The translations under genes and the position numbers were made by a program. Below the pieces are notes generated by a model. That model ran no database searches, was not told the origin of the DNA, and saw only the letters and a list, made by a program, of their open reading frames with translations. 64,000 nucleotides of DNA from Mytilus trossulus (taxonomy: Eukaryota; Mollusca; Bivalvia; Mytilida; Mytilidae). This document shows, in pieces, positions 34,072-45,148 of this stretch (its first letter is position 1; every line of letters starts with the position of its first letter). The stretch is taken from assembly GCF_036588685.1 (NCBI RefSeq), contig NW_026963310.1:2914001-2978000 (forward strand), given 5' to 3'.

Positions 34072-35035
34072 ACATGCGAACATGTCCCTTACGAAACGGT
34101 CCCCTACGAAACAAGAAGGGGAGAAAAACGTTTCGTAGTGGACACTACCACTACCATACAGTCTTTTGTAAATCTCTTTTAAATTATATTCGTGCAAAAC
34201 AAATAACAAGGGTTAGTTTCATGTAAATTTTTTTATGTTTTTATTAACATATGATAGGGTTGATGTCAACTACGAAACGTTTTGTCCACTACGAAACGCA
34301 TCAAAATGTCCACTACGTAACATGAGTTGAACCTTCATATCTGAAGTACTGGCTTTATCAATAAAAATGGTTTACCAACTCAGAAAAAAAATGATATTTT
34401 TCTAGTATTTAAAGTAAACAAACTGGAATGTTTATAGGAAACATCTAAAATTGCAAAAAATATGTGTTTAGAAGTTTCATAGGGGACTTTTTTTTCGAAA
34501 CAGTACACAATTTATGAAAATAATATAATTTTAAGAATATTTAAGATTGCATTTTTGTTTACAAACAGGTCTAATATAGAGGTATTCAAAAAAACTCTTG
34601 AAATTAAATTTTAGACAAGTTGATTTTCCATTTTTTTTTAGGTCTGAAATTTACGCTTTTATTGAAAAACGCCCTTATATGTCCTAGTCATCCATTAACA
34701 TAGGTGCTTATTCGTTGGACAACATTGAAAATATGATGAAAAAAGGAGGTATTTATGTTGAAAAAATGCACCAAGCAGTATATATGCTTAGTTTATGAGA
34801 GCTGCATTGGAGTTTACATAACATTTGATTATTGGATAAATCTACAGCACAATGGCTACATAAAGTCGCATCGAAAGATAAGTTATAGAGAAAATTATGC
34901 AATTAAATAAGGAAAAGCGACAAATTTAGGTGCTAAAATATAAAGAATAGAGAATTAAGATTAAAAAAAAATTGAAGAAAGAACCGAAACATTAAAGATT
35001 ACAAAATGAAAAAGCCGAACAAAATCCTCTATGTC

Positions 35036-35190
35036 ATGTCCATCCAAGTCAAATTTGTAAAAGTAAACTATTATAGGTCAAAGTACGGTCCCAACAAGCA
35101 GCCTTGGCCCATACTGAATAGCAAGCTATAAAGAGCCCAAAAAAATATTAGTTTAAGTCCATCTAAACGGGAAAACCAATGGTCCAATCT
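35036..35190 (+). repeat. SINE-like repeat, family A, internal fragment
   Basis: AAAGTAAACTATTATAGGTC, AAAGTACGGTCC, GCCTTGGCCCATACTGAATA and AACGGGAAAACCAATGG follow the family A order. It ends about 100 bp from sulfotransferase exon A. Confidence 0.6.
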
Positions 35191-35284
35191 ATATAAAAGA
35201 ACGAGAATGTTTGGAAATCAAATACAACTACAAACATTGCCCACTCCTAAATGGGATTCGAGTCATAATTAAAAAATCACTTAC

Positions 35285-35621
35285 CATGCAAAGAATGTCC
35301 TCGACTGGTCCCTGTATTTTATGAAGAAAACTTTGAGGTTCCAGATCTAATGTTCCAGTACAATTAAAAGGATAAGAAATATTGGGCAAAGAATAGTGCA
35401 CGAACTTATATTCTGTATTCCGAAAATCCTTCACATTAATATATGAACTGTCAAACACTTGAAATGAACGCACATGTTTGTCACGTGACTGATTATGGAC
35501 AGTTGGAATCTTAATATGGATATTATTTTCGTACTTTTTGCTCATATATATCCATACAAACAAGGGAATGTATCCACAGAACATAACAACAGAGGCTAGA
35601 CATCCTAACTTTAATCTGCAA
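35285..35621 (-). CDS. CHST15-like sulfotransferase, exon A with signal anchor
   Basis: The acceptor is TTTCTAG (35622-35623), with a possible alternative six bases further in, and the donor is GTAAGT. The 337-nt exon starts with one base and ends in phase 0, matching exon B. It encodes CRLKLG followed by a hydrophobic stretch, CLASVVMFCGYIPLFVWIYM, then a hydrophilic stem with an N-glycosylation site (NCT) and QSFLHKIQGPVEDIL. This is the layout of a type II Golgi membrane sulfotransferase: short cytoplasmic tail, signal anchor, stem. An ATG inside the anchor (35584) would shorten it, so I favour an upstream exon for the true start; that exon was not found. Confidence 0.75.
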
Positions 35622-35739
35622 CTAGAAATAAAATAAGTATTGTAGTCACTAAAAACCCAAAGTACTAATACTAAAGTTTGAACATAAGAAATCCTAAAAC
35701 AAAATATGACCTGAAATCACCTACTGATTTTAGTGGATT

Positions 35740-35925
35740 TGTGTTGCTTAGTCTTTAGTTCTATTTGTCTTTTTTCGTTTTTCGCCATGACATTAGCAGT
35801 ATGTTTTCGACTAATGGTTTTGGATACCTCTCTTGTATTGTTTCGCGCACTCTGTCAGTTTGTTTTCAACTCCTGAGGTTTAATATCCCTTTAGTATCAT
35901 TCACCTATTTAGAAATAAGTCGCAA
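35740..35925 (+). repeat. Possible diverged Penelope 3'-end fragment
   Basis: GTTGCTTAGTCTTTAGTTC, then CGCCATGACATTAGCAGT and ACTCCTGAGGTTTAATATCC resemble, at low similarity, the 3' module seen at 12425-12760. No coding content. The assignment is tentative. Confidence 0.3.
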
Positions 35926-36159
35926 TGCTGTATATTAAACTTCTGCAATTAAATATGGATTGTAAAATTGCAAAAAAAGATTCAGAAAATAATATATATC
36001 ATAGAAAAACAACTTTATCAGATACTGAAGATATATAACATTTAAAACGCAACATTTTGAGGTTTCCTTTTAACATGCATGCAGAAAAATATTCAGTATA
36101 GTTATATTATTGTACTGTTTATAACACGTATCCATGGTAACTCTGACTTAACAATGGAA

Positions 36160-36790
36160 CATTTAAGAATGACATAGTTTATATAGACTGGTTTACTGTC
36201 CCTCATCTGTTGGCATAAATTGGACCCCTATTGTGTTCACTTATCGCTACACTGACAACAGGTATGGCCTGAATCCCGTGTTCAGAATTCTGACCGCGGG
36301 ATTTGATAATTCGACGAGACTAGTGCATCGTGTGCTATGTTTATTATGTGTTATACTGATAGGAAATCAAACAAGAAATTAACACATTTATAACCCTACT
36401 GAGTTCTTAAGGGAATACAAGATACTCGGTTTGCCAAGAACATGTTAACACGTTCGTTGGTCATTTATCTGCGCTACCACCATGGGGTTAATTAACAGAT
36501 ACTTATTTATTTTGCGGCATCACAGTATTAACATTTGAGGTCAATTACCTATCACTATAATTGGTAAATTTTATTAGCGAGTCGTTGAATTTGTAAAACT
36601 TGTCCAATATATGTCCATGTGACAATGGAACCAACCCGTTCCTTAGGTGCAAAACTATAGATGGAACGGCGGACCAGTTTACTGCTTGGCACTGGAACAA
36701 GGATGACTTAGATACCCGTATGTTGTTAGGGAGAGAACCAACATACGAGTTTCAATAATTCGTAAGTGAGAGATAGATATTCAACCCGTT
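36160..36790. other. Locally GC-richer unassigned block
   Basis: This stretch is richer in G and C than its surroundings and has open reading on both strands. A plus-strand frame (about 36602-36767) would read CPCDNGTNPFLRCK and FTAWHWNKDD to a stop at 36767; a minus-strand frame covers the same bases. There is no ATG and no clear splice acceptor. I do not recognise it. It may be a fragment of an unlisted mobile element or an upstream exon. Confidence 0.35.
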
Positions 36791-36924
36791 AAGATTTGAA
36801 ACATTGGTATACGAATTTGATAGAACATCTTGTGATAAATTAAGATAACACAAAACTCATGTAAAACATATGTTGTGTTGCACAAATGTTGCACCAACTT
36901 CTGAAGAAATGTGTAATATGCTGT

Positions 36925-36995
36925 TCATTTCTGTGTGACATTTTGGTCTCTTGTGGAGAGTTGTCTCATTGGCAATCATACCACATGTGGTTTTT
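36925..36995 (-). repeat. SINE-like repeat, family A, 5' head
   Basis: ATTTTGGTCTCTTGTGGAG, then AGTTGTCTCATTGGCAATC and ATACCACATGTGG is the inverse of the family A head. Confidence 0.7.
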
Positions 36996-37364
36996 TATAT
37001 CTACTTCCTATAACTGATGTATCAATAACGAGACGCATTTAGTTTCCTTGCACGGTTTATATGGGTTTTTGTGTGCCTCGTGTTTGATTAATTTATTTTA
37101 CAATGTTAAAAAAAAATCGAAATAATGATTCGTAAAGGTGAGTTAAGGCTCTATTTGATATTGGATAATATTATTATTTGAGAAGCAAAGTCCGTCAAAA
37201 GTTATCTATATGTAAAAGAGTGACCACATTAAAAGCTTTCAGCGCATTTTTGTTAAATATGGTGTACTTACGTTATCATATCAAAATTAATTTCTGAACA
37301 TTTTTACTTTTCCAAGAAGCTGAAAAAAAGATATAACATAAGATTTGTAAAAAAAAACATAGAA

Positions 37365-37545
37365 ATAAAATGGCGAACTTGTCAAAGAGACATTAACCTT
37401 ACTTAACAGCTGGTCCGTAATTAACAAATAATGTATTTTACTAGTGAAGCGAAATGGACACCATACTAAACACCGAACATATAAATGAACATGAAAATCA
37501 CACACAACACAAATAAAGGCCATGTAGATGTTTAACAAAAGCCAT
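37365..37545 (+). repeat. Diverged family B fragment
   Basis: ATAAAATGGCGAACTTGTC, then AAAGAGACATTAACC, AAATGGACACCATACTAAAC and ACCGAACATATAAATG match family B order at reduced similarity. It abuts the 59-bp satellite. Confidence 0.5.
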
Positions 37546-37559
37546 AGACGATGTTTGTA

Positions 37560-40500
37560 TGCTAGAGCATTAGCAATATGACACACACAAACTTGTCTTG
37601 TGTGTTTGCTGTATGTACCCTGGAGTATTACCAATATGACACACACAACATCTGTCTTGGTTATATGCTGTATGTACCCTGGAGTATTACCAATATGACA
37701 CACACAACATATGTCTTGTGTGTATGCTGTGTGTACCCTTGAGTATTACTAATATGACACACACAACATCTGTCTTGAGTGTATACTGTATGTACCCTGG
37801 AGTATTACCAATATGACACACACAACATCTGTCTTGTTTGTATGCTGTATGTACCCTGGAGTATTTCCAATATGACACACACAACATCGGTATTGTGTGT
37901 ATGCTGTATGTACCCTTGAGTATTCCCAATATGACACACACAACATATGTCTTGTGTGTATGCTGTATGTATGCTGGAGTTTTACCAATATGACACACAC
38001 AACATATGTCTTCAGTGTATGCTGTATCTACCCTTGAGTATTCCCAATATGACACACACAACATATGTCTTGTGTGTATGCTGTATGTATCCTGGAGTTT
38101 TACCAATATGACACACACAACATATGTCTTCAGTGTATGCTGCATGTACCCTGGAGTATTACCAATATGACACACACAACATATGTCTTGTGTGTATGCT
38201 GTGTGTACCCTGGAGTATTACCAATATGACACACACACCATCTGTCTTGTGTGTATGCTGCATGTACCCTGGAGTATTACCAATATGACACACACAACAT
38301 CTGTATTGTTTGTATGCTGTATGTACCCTGGAGTATTACCAATATGACACACACAACATCTGTCTTGTGTGTATGCTGTATGTACCCTGGATTATTACCA
38401 ATATGACACACACAACATATGTCTTGTGTGTATGCTGTGTGTACCCTGGAATATTACCAATATGACACACACAACATATGTCTTGTGTGTATGTTGTGTG
38501 TACCCTGGAATATTACCAATATGAAACACACAACATTTGTCTTGTTTGTATGCTGTGTGTACCCTTGAGTATTACCAATATGACACACACAACATCTGTT
38601 TGGTGTGTATGCTGTATGTACCCTGGAGTTTTACAAATATGACACACACAACATCTGTCTTGTGTGTATGCTGTGTGTACCCTTGAGTATTACCAATATG
38701 ACACACACAACATCTGTCTTGTGTGTATGCTGTATGTACCCTGAAGTATTACCAATATGACACACACAACATCTGTCTTGTGTGTATGCTGTATGTACCC
38801 TGGAGAATTACTAATATAACACACACAACATCTGTCTTGTGTGTATACTGTATGTATCCCGGAGTATTACCAATATGACACACACAACATAAGTCTTGTG
38901 TGTATGCTGTGTGTACCCTGGAGTATTACCAATATGACACACACAACATATGTCTTGTGTGTATGCTGTATGTACCCTGGAGTTTTACCAATATGACACA
39001 CACAACATATGTCTTGTGTGTATGCTGTGTGTACCCTGGAGTATTACCAATATGACACACACAACATCTGTCTTGTTTGTATGCTTTATATACCCTGGAG
39101 TATTACTAATATGACACACACAACATATGTCTTGTGTGTATGATGTATGTATCCCGGAGTATTACCAATATGACACACACAACATCTGTCTTGTGTGTAT
39201 GCTGTATGTACCCTGGAGTATTACTAATATGACACACACAACATCTGTCTTGTGTGTATGGTGTATGTATCCTGGAGTATTACCAATATGACACACACAA
39301 CATCTGTCTTGTGTGTATGCTGTATGTACCCTGGAGTATTACTAATATGACACACACAACATCTGTCTTGTGTGTATGGTGTATGTATCCTGGAGTATTA
39401 CCAATATGACACACACAACATCTGTCTTGTGTGTATGCTGTATGTATCCTGGAGTATTACCAATATGACACAGACACCATCTGTCTTGTGTGTATTCTGT
39501 ATGTACCCTTGAGTATTACCAATATGACACAATTAACATCTGTCTTGTTTGTATGCTGTATGTACCCTGGAGTATTACCAATATGACACACACAACATCT
39601 GTCTTGAGTGTATGCTGTATGTACCCTTGAGTATTACCAATATGACACATATAACATCTGTCTTGTTTGTATGCTGTATGTACCCTGGAGTATTACTTAT
39701 ATGACACACACAACATCTGTCTTGTGTGTATGCTGTATGTACCCTGGAGTATTACCAATATGACACACACAACATCTGTCTTGAGTGTATGCTGTATGTA
39801 CCCTGGAGTATTACTAATATGACACACACAACATCTGTCTTGTGTGTATGCTGTATGTACCCTGGAGTATTACCAATATGACACACACAACATCTGTCTT
39901 GTTTGTATGCTGCATGTATCCTGGAGTATTACTAATATGACACACACAACATATGTCTTGTGTATATGATGTATATATCCCGGAGTATTACCAATATGAC
40001 ACACACAACATCTGTCTTGTTTGTATGCTGTATGTACCCTGGAGTATTACCAATATGACACACACAACATCTGTCTTGTGTGTATGCTGTATGTATCCTG
40101 GAGTATTACCAATATGATACACACAACATCTGTCTTGTTTGTATGCTGTATGTACCCTGTAGTATTACCAATATGACACACACAACATCTGTCTTGTGTG
40201 TATGCTGTATGTACCCTGGAGTATTACCAATATGACACACACAACATCTGTCTTGTGTGTATGCTGTGTGTACCCTTGAGTATTACTAATATGACACACA
40301 CAACATCTGTCTTGTGTGTATGCTGTATGTACCCTGGAGTATTACCAATATGACACACACAACATCTGTCTTGTGTGTATGTTGTATGTATCCTGGAGTA
40401 TTACCAATATGACACACACAACATCTGTCTTGTGTGTATGCTGTATGTATCCTGTAGTATTACCAATATGACACACACAACATCTGTCTTGTGTGTATGC

Positions 40501-42560
40501 TGTGTGAACCCTGGACAATTACCAATATGACACATATAACATCTGTCTTGTTTGTATGCTGCATGTATCTTGGATTATTACCAATATTACACAAACAACA
40601 TCTGTCTTGTGTGTATGCTGTATGTACCCTGGAGTATTACCAATATGACACACACAACATCTGTCTTGTGTGTATGCTGTATATACCCTGGAGTATTACC
40701 AATATGACACACACAACATCTGTCTTGTGTGTATGCTGTATGTACCCTGGAGTAATTCCATTATGACACACACAACATCTGTCTTGTTTGTATGCTGCAT
40801 GTATCCTGGAGTATTACCAATATGACACACACAACATCTGTCTTGTGTGTATGCTGTATGTATCCTGGAGTATTACCAATATGACACGCATAACATCTGT
40901 CTTGTTTGTATGCTGCATGTATCCTGGAGTATTACCAATATTACACACACAACATCTGTCTTGTGTGTATGCTGTATGTACCCTGGAGTATTTCCAATAT
41001 GACACACACAACATCTGTCTTGTTTGTATGCTGCATGTATCCTGGAGTATTACCAATATAACACACACAACATCTGTCTTGTGTGTATGCTGTATATACC
41101 CTGAAGTATTACCAATATGACACACACAACATCTGTCTTGTGTGTATGCTGTATATACCATGGAGTATTACCAATATGACACAAACAAAATATGTCGTGT
41201 GTGTATGCTGTTTGTACCCTTGAGTATTACCAATATGACATACACAACATATGTCTTGTTTGTATGCTGTATGTACCCTGGAGTATTACCAATATGACAC
41301 ACATAACATGTGTCTTGGGTGCATGCTGCTTGTTACTGGAATATAACCAATATGACACACATATCATTTGTATGCTGGAGAATTAAAAATATGACACACA
41401 CAACATTTGTCGTGTTTGTATGCTTCTTGTTTGCTAGATCATTAACAATATGACACACACAACATCTGTCTTGTGTGTATGCTGCATGTTCCCTGGAGTA
41501 TTACCAATATGACACACACTACATCTGTTTAGTGCTTTTGCTTTATGTATCCTGGAGTATTACCAATATGACACACACAACATCTGTCTTGTGTGTATGC
41601 TGTATGTACCCTGGAGTATTACCAATATGACACACACAACATCTGTCTTGTGTGTATGCTGTATTTATCCTGGAGTATTACCAATATGACACACACAACA
41701 TCTGTCTTGTGTGTATGCTGTATGTACCCTGGAGTATTACCAATATGACACACACAACATCTGTCTTGTGTGTATGCTGTATTTACCCTGGAGTATTACT
41801 AATATGACGCACACAACATGTCTTGTGTGTATGCTGTATGTACCCTGGAGTATTACCAATATTACACACACAACATCTGTCTTGAGTGTATGCTGTATGT
41901 ACCCTGGAGTATTACCAATATGATACACATAACATCTGTCTTGTGTGTATGCTGCATGTATCCTGGAGTATTACCAATATGACACACATAACATCTGTCT
42001 TGTGTGTATGCTGTATGTACCCTGGAGTATTACCAATATGACACACACAACATCTGTCTTGTGTGTATGCTGTATGTACCCTGGAGTATTACCAATATGA
42101 CACACACAACATCTGTCTTGTTTGTATGCTGTATATACCCTGGAGTATTACTAATATGACACACACAACATATGTCTTGTGTGTATGCTGTATATACCCT
42201 GGAGTATTACTAATATGACACACACAACATATGTCTTGTGTGTTTGCTGTATGTACCCTGGAGTATTACCAATATGACACATTTAACATGTGTCTTTGGT
42301 GCATGCTGCTTGTTACTGGAATATAACCAATATAACACACACATATCATTTGTATGCTGGACAATTAAAAATATGACACACACAACATTTGTCGTGTTTG
42401 TATGCTTCTTGTTTGCTGGAGCATTAACAATATGACACACACACAACATGTTTATCCAGCAGCATAAACGATATGACACGTGACACAACATTTGTCTTTT
42501 GTGTATGCTGCTTGTTTGCTGGAGCATTAACAGTATGACACGGGACACAACATTTGTCCC
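37560..42560. repeat. 59-bp satellite array, roughly 80 units
   Basis: The unit is about 59 bp: TACCCTGGAGTATTACCAAT, ATGACACACACAACATCTGT and CTTGTGTGTATGCTGTATG in order. Units are head-to-tail over about 5 kb, with recurring variants (ATATGTCTTG, TTCAGTGTATG, TCCTGGAG, TGAGTGTATG). The edges are more divergent: the left edge has GCTAGAGCATTAGCAATATG, and the right edge from about 41300 has GTTACTGGAATATAACC and GCTGGAGCATTAACAATATG. Because 59 is not a multiple of three and stops are rare in the unit, long frames occur on both strands; they are not genes. Confidence 0.95.
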
Positions 42561-42570
42561 TTTTCTTTTT

Positions 42571-42592
42571 TTTTGGGGGGGGGGGGGGGAAT
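42571..42592 (+). repeat. T and G homopolymer junction
   Basis: A T run is followed by a run of about 15 G at the end of the satellite's degenerate edge, immediately before unique sequence. The length is uncertain because of slippage. Confidence 0.8.
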
Positions 42593-42599
42593 TCGTAGA

Positions 42600-43210
42600 A
42601 TCCATTTATATGTGTGCTTGACTACGGTTTTTAAATTGTAAACGAGAGAACATTTTGAACATGAAAAGTCAAGTTTTCACTTGAAGTTTTATTCTTGACG
42701 TCAATCTGATTGATCACCGCATAAGATCCAGCGGCAAGTATTACATACATATTCAGGGCTTGCAATTGCAATAAAAAGATGTCCTGTTTTATTTTTGCGA
42801 TGAAGCAGATTTGTAATTTTCAATGGATATATTCAATATCATGATGAGCATCATTATATTGAGTCAAATGTTGCTATTAATATAGTCTGGTCCCCGACAA
42901 ATATAAGCTGTGTTTTAAATAAGCTAGTTAATCGGTATTCCAAACGGAAAGTTTTCTACTCAAACTGTTGTAATTCAATGTTGACCGTAGAATGGCAAGA
43001 CTAATGTGCATCGAAATATATATGATATTAAAGGGGCACTATCTACGAGATATATAAAAATCTAAAATATGATTTTTTGTTCTTCAACCATTAACAAAAT
43101 TGAAAAAGTAAAATGATAATTCGCTTAAAGCAGCCAGTATGAAATTTCTAATTTTTGTTTCTTATGTATAATTTGGAGTTTACTATGACGTCTATTATCA
43201 ATGAACTAGT
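42600..43210. other. Intergenic, no feature seen
   Basis: AT-rich sequence right of the satellite. I see no coding frame, repeat unit or terminal inverted repeat. Confidence 0.5.
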
Positions 43211-43214
43211 AAAA

Positions 43215-43372
43215 TATTTATTTAGGGGCCAGATGAAGGACTACCCCGAGAGCGAGAGTGTTTTTTTTTGCAGTATTGTCGACACTTGATGGCCTTCAGC
43301 TGTTGTCTTATCCATGATTGGGTTGTTGTCTCTTTGTCACATCCCCAATTTCCATTCTCAATTTTATGATTC
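43215..43372 (-). repeat. Family B fragment, inverted
   Basis: AGGGGCCAGATGAAGGACTA, TGGCCTTCAGCTGTTGTC, GTTGTCTCTTTGTCACATCC and CCAATTTCCATTCTCAATTT are the inverse of the family B head. Confidence 0.65.
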
Positions 43373-43684
43373 AATTTTGTCAAAATAAGCTAAGACACAT
43401 TTATGATGAATTATTAACGTGCGTGTAAATAATCTAACCTCATTGAATCCGTAGTCATTCGAATTTTAATATAACCCCTAAGATAGAGATGGAAAACGCA
43501 TGGACTGTGTGTGTTCTGTTATTTTAAAGGAAAAGAATGTCAAGATTGAAAGGTACATCATTTGATTGAATGATTCGATCCACAAAAATCATTCTTTTAC
43601 CTGTAAAAACGAAGATTAACATATATCTGTAATCTATAACATGGAATTAAACAGACTTAGAAAAATCCAAGTGCACGAGTTTGC

Positions 43685-43962
43685 ATGTTTGTGCCTGTCC
43701 CAAGTCAGAAGCCTCTGTTAGTCTTGTATTATTTTAATTTTAGTTTCTAGTGTGCAATTTGGAAATTAGTATGGCGCTCATTATCACTGAACTAGTATAT
43801 ATTTGTTTAGGGGCCAGCTGAAGGACCCCTCCGAGTGAGGATTTTTTTTTTTGCTACACTGAAGACCTGTTGGTGACCTTTTGCTGTTGTTTTTCTTTCT
43901 AATGTCGGGTTGTTGTTTCTCTGACACATTCCCCATTTCCATTCTCAATTTTACTGTTGCTA
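43685..43962 (-). repeat. Family B copy, inverted
   Basis: GTGCCTGTCCCAAGTCAGAA, GCCTCTGTTAGTCTTGTAT, GGGGCCAGCTGAAGGACCCC and ACATTCCCCATTTCCATTC are the inverse of the family B body and head. Confidence 0.7.
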
Positions 43963-44374
43963 TATATTTACATCTTTATTTATGTTTATATCGCTTATAT
44001 TGAGTCTATTTGTTGCACATGGATTTGACAAGGAGTGCCCTTTAACTAAAATAATTTAATTTGTATCTGAAAGATAATGCATACAAGATGCAGCTTTAAA
44101 AATTTCTTCGAACATAATTTGTTCTGGTTAACGATGTCCATCTCACATAAATTTTCAAAATTCACCAACTTTTATCTCATTTACGATTTTTGGCAGTCTT
44201 CTGGGCTTTTTTTGTATCTTGTGTTCTGTTTAGAAATAAGTCATTATCTTGTTAAAATTGTTAAGTACACACATAAGACTGGGATACTGTGATAAAAAGT
44301 AGAGATTGGGATACATGGAAATGACCCTAAGTGTGAAACATATTGAGCGTGAATAATATTATGCTCTTGTTTAA

Positions 44375-44528
44375 ATAATAATAATAATAATATAATTATC
44401 TTAACAAAGTTAACAAAATCCGCACACCCTAGGCATTGGCTACATAATTCAACAAAAAATAAAAATAAAACTAAGCAAGAAAACAAAACAAAACAAAACA
44501 AAAACAAAGCAAAACAAAAACAAAACAA
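44375..44528. repeat. Microsatellites (AAT)n and (AAAAC)n
   Basis: An AAT run at about 44376-44392 and an AAAAC-type run at about 44484-44527. The minus-strand frame 44244-44543 owes its Phe/Leu/Cys-rich sequence to the second run and is not a gene. Confidence 0.8.
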
Positions 44529-44573
44529 AGACCTGATATACATGTATGATCATAGTATTTGTTTTCGAAAGAT

Positions 44574-44662
44574 TCAATCTAATTAAAATATTGATCTTTA
44601 ATTACGTTTTACTGCTCATTTGTATTGTAACGTAATCAGAGATCAATATTTTAATTAGATTG
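44574..44662. mobile_element. Short hAT-like MITE, 8-bp duplication
   Basis: The 89-bp element has arms CAATCTAATTAAAATATTG and its inverse, extended by GATCT/AGATC and ACGTT/AACGT. CGAAAGAT flanks both sides (44566-44573, 44663-44670). An exact 8-bp duplication suggests hAT-type transposition. Confidence 0.75.
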
Positions 44663-44898
44663 CGAAAGATAATATCTGTTAAAAAAAACTTGCATTCTCA
44701 TCAGTTTACGCTTGTTATAGTCACACCTTAGTGTAGTCCTGGTATGTTGGGTTATATTGTATGTTTGTCATATGTTTGGTAACGCAATGTCTCGCCGCAG
44801 TCTTGGCTATACATTTAACATAGCCATTTTACAGTAATTTTTCCTTTTCCTTTTTTTTTTTTTTTTTAGGTTTTTATGAAACTTCCGCTTTGAACTTT

Positions 44899-45073
44899 AC
44901 GGAAGCCGTCAGGGGACAGACATTAAAATTAATTTTTTTTTTTTAATTCGAGATCACGTTTACCGAGATGTCTATAAAAATACATCGTTATCTCGATTAA
45001 ACGAAATTGTTATATCGAGATTTCGGATTATTATGTCGTTATCACGATTTATTATATCGAGATAGGCTTCCGT
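44899..45073. mobile_element. Small terminal-inverted-repeat element
   Basis: The ends ACGGAAGCC and GGCTTCCGT bracket 175 bp. The interior repeats ATCGAGAT / ATCTCGAT motifs in both orientations. No clear target duplication. Tentative. Confidence 0.45.
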
Positions 45074-45148
45074 CTACAGAACATTGTAACTTTTAGCAGT
45101 TTCCGTTCAAATAAAGTATTTGAGAAACAAGGTACTCCCGCAGATAAC

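Larger units (their letters stand above)
33018..34674. mobile_element. Terminal-inverted-repeat element with repeated CACTACGAAACG motif
   Basis: The left end GGGCGTTTTTCAATAAAA is inverted at the right end as TTTTATTGAAAAACGCCC, with TTAT flanking both sides (33014-33017, 34675-34678). The interior has at least eight copies of a box like TGTCCACTACGAAACG, at about 33397, 33589, 34083, 34099, 34129 (inverted), 34264, 34283 and 34307. A family A SINE is nested inside (33635-33950). No transposase frame is present. Confidence 0.7.

Noticed and set aside
37560-42560. CRISPR-like reading of the regular 59-bp array
   Set aside because: Units are directly adjacent with no spacers and the DNA is clearly eukaryotic.
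37287-42605. Many overlapping frames of 60-162 codons on both strands, rich in Cys/Ile/Tyr and repeating CHIGNTPGYIQHT-like units
   Set aside because: They are translations of the 59-bp satellite. The unit has few stops and cycles through all frames; there is no independent coding signal.
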